Shown: positions 32,629-33,262 of the stretch, in pieces
Layout of the letters: the number at the start of each line of letters is the position of its first letter
How positions within the stretch are numbered: the stretch's first letter is position 1
Assembly (NCBI GenBank): GCA_947624165.1
Contig: CANQJC010000022.1
Location: forward strand, 1 to 33,262
DNA: 33,262 nucleotides
DNA from: an uncultured Clostridia bacterium
Lineage (GTDB): Bacteria; Bacillota; Clostridia; UBA1381
Reading direction: 5' to 3'
Notes under the pieces: generated by a model
The model's database searches: none
Seen by the model: only the letters and a program-made list of their open reading frames with translations
What the model was told of the DNA's origin: nothing
Position numbers and translations under genes: made by a program

Positions 32629-32823
32629 ATGAACGAAAAGCTGATCATAAACAAGAAAAATTTAAAAGGTGAGGACGGATACAAAACATTTTCTATTCGG
32701 GTTAAGGATGAAATCGTCCTTAAGCTGAATGAATTATCCAAAGAAACCAATCGTTCAAGAAACGAATTGATAAATATATTACTGGAATATGCTATAAATA
32801 ACAGTAAAGTAATGCCCGATTAA
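32629..32823 (+). CDS. Small ribbon-helix-helix (Arc/CopG-type) protein
   Basis: 64 residues from the ATG at 32629, with GAGGTG 7 bases upstream; a TTG at 32620 falls inside that site. The pattern KTFSIRVKDEIVLKLNELSK-ETNRSRNELINILLEYAI is a beta strand followed by two helices, the ribbon-helix-helix fold, with the strand residues contacting DNA as a dimer. It lies just downstream of an 11-base inverted repeat that is a natural autoregulatory site. No toxin partner follows; the next gene is an XRE regulator 72 bases on. The target genes are unknown. Confidence 0.82.
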   Translation: MNEKLIINKKNLKGEDGYKTFSIRVKDEIVLKLNELSKETNRSRNELINILLEYAINNSKVMPD

Positions 32824-32895
32824 AATATAGGGGCGAACCTTTTGCGGGACAATTCTGACATCATTACGGTAAAATGAGTTTAGGAGTTGATATAT

Positions 32896-33210
32896 ATGAC
32901 TTTTGGTGAAAGATTAAGAGAGCTGCGGGAGGATAATGACGAGAAGCAAAAGGATATTGCGGATTTGCTGTTCGTTTCAAACAAGGTCATAAGCGATTAT
33001 GAGAGAGGAATACATTTTCCGAGGGACGAGCGCGTTATTATCGCGCTTGCAAACCATTTCGGCGTCAGCATCGATTACCTTTTCGGTATCACGAATATAA
33101 AAAACCACACATACGGCAACGATTTTTTGATTTTGTTTCATTTACTGTCCGCGGAGCAGAAAAATGAAGTCATGGATTTTATGCAGTTCCTTGCCGCGAA
33201 AAACAAATAA
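32896..33210 (+). CDS. XRE-family transcriptional regulator
   Basis: 104 residues from the ATG at 32896, preceded by GGAG; a TTG at 32887 is too close to that site. The N-terminal helix-turn-helix reads FGERLRELREDNDEKQKDIADLL, then SNKVISDYERGIHFPRDERVIIALANHFGVSIDYLFG, and a short C-terminal helical segment LLSAEQKNEVMDFMQFLA probably dimerises. It resembles small stand-alone clostridial repressors. With the RHH protein upstream it forms a pair of regulators next to the window edge; what they control probably lies outside. Confidence 0.88.
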   Translation: MTFGERLRELREDNDEKQKDIADLLFVSNKVISDYERGIHFPRDERVIIALANHFGVSIDYLFGITNIKNHTYGNDFLILFHLLSAEQKNEVMDFMQFLAAKNK

Positions 33211-33262
33211 GACTATTCCAAAAGCCAAATTACAAATCAATGAAAGAAGAAACGGATAACGG

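Overview
The window looks like chromosomal DNA of an anaerobic, Gram-positive-type (Clostridia-like) bacterium with roughly balanced base composition. The evidence is AAGGAGG-type ribosome binding sites, consensus sigma-A-like promoters (several TTGACA-17-TATAAT), TTG/GTG starts, S-layer-homology (SLH) surface proteins, a short ThiC behind a TPP riboswitch, the GGGtGRT/NifU-like pair, a EutS/EutP pair and a GH112 phosphorylase. Together these suggest a gut-type Clostridium relative. Lineage is inferred from gene content only. No rRNA, tRNA, CRISPR array, integrase or insertion sequence was found.

Layout. (1) 1-792: the 5' end of a leftward acyl-CoA/AMP-ligase gene, divergent from a small XRE repressor, with two 15-bp operator-like sites between them. 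(2) 880-2592, leftward: an operon of a NifU-like Fe-S scaffold and the GGGtGRT protein. (3) 2738-4215: perfect promoter, TPP riboswitch, terminator, thiC. (4) 4216-6135: a long AT-rich regulatory region and a secreted SLH + NlpC/P60 wall hydrolase. (5) 6281-7908: amino-acid ABC transporter lipoprotein and permease, with no ATPase beside them. (6) 8044-13663: a secreted lectin-fold-like protein, an AraC regulator with repeated upstream motifs, and a 1039-residue SLH surface protein carrying an ATEAPE repeat. (7) 13664-13843: an odd C-rich, non-coding-looking tract.

(8) 13987-27191: a long co-directional, tightly spaced block: Lrp/AsnC regulator, aminotransferase, CTP synthase, a heterodimeric ABC exporter, a GAP1-N2-like large protein, a bitopic membrane protein, RarA, a GNAT acetyltransferase, a soluble CapD/FlaA1-like sugar-nucleotide enzyme and a DUF1294 membrane protein. 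(9) 27222-28203: an extended -10 promoter, a branched-looking leader, eutS-eutP and a terminator, with no other microcompartment gene in view. (10) 28233-30213: a secreted stalk-domain protein and a membrane-anchored glycerophosphodiesterase. (11) 30215-32504: a GH112 galactosyl-hexosamine/rhamnose phosphorylase as its own transcription unit. (12) 32549-33210: a ribbon-helix-helix protein with an 11-bp inverted-repeat operator, and an XRE regulator.

The best candidates for something undescribed are the GAP1-N2-like protein with its bitopic partner downstream of the asymmetric ABC exporter, and the isolated eutS-eutP unit with its structured leader and a EutP whose guanine-specificity Asp is replaced by Asn.
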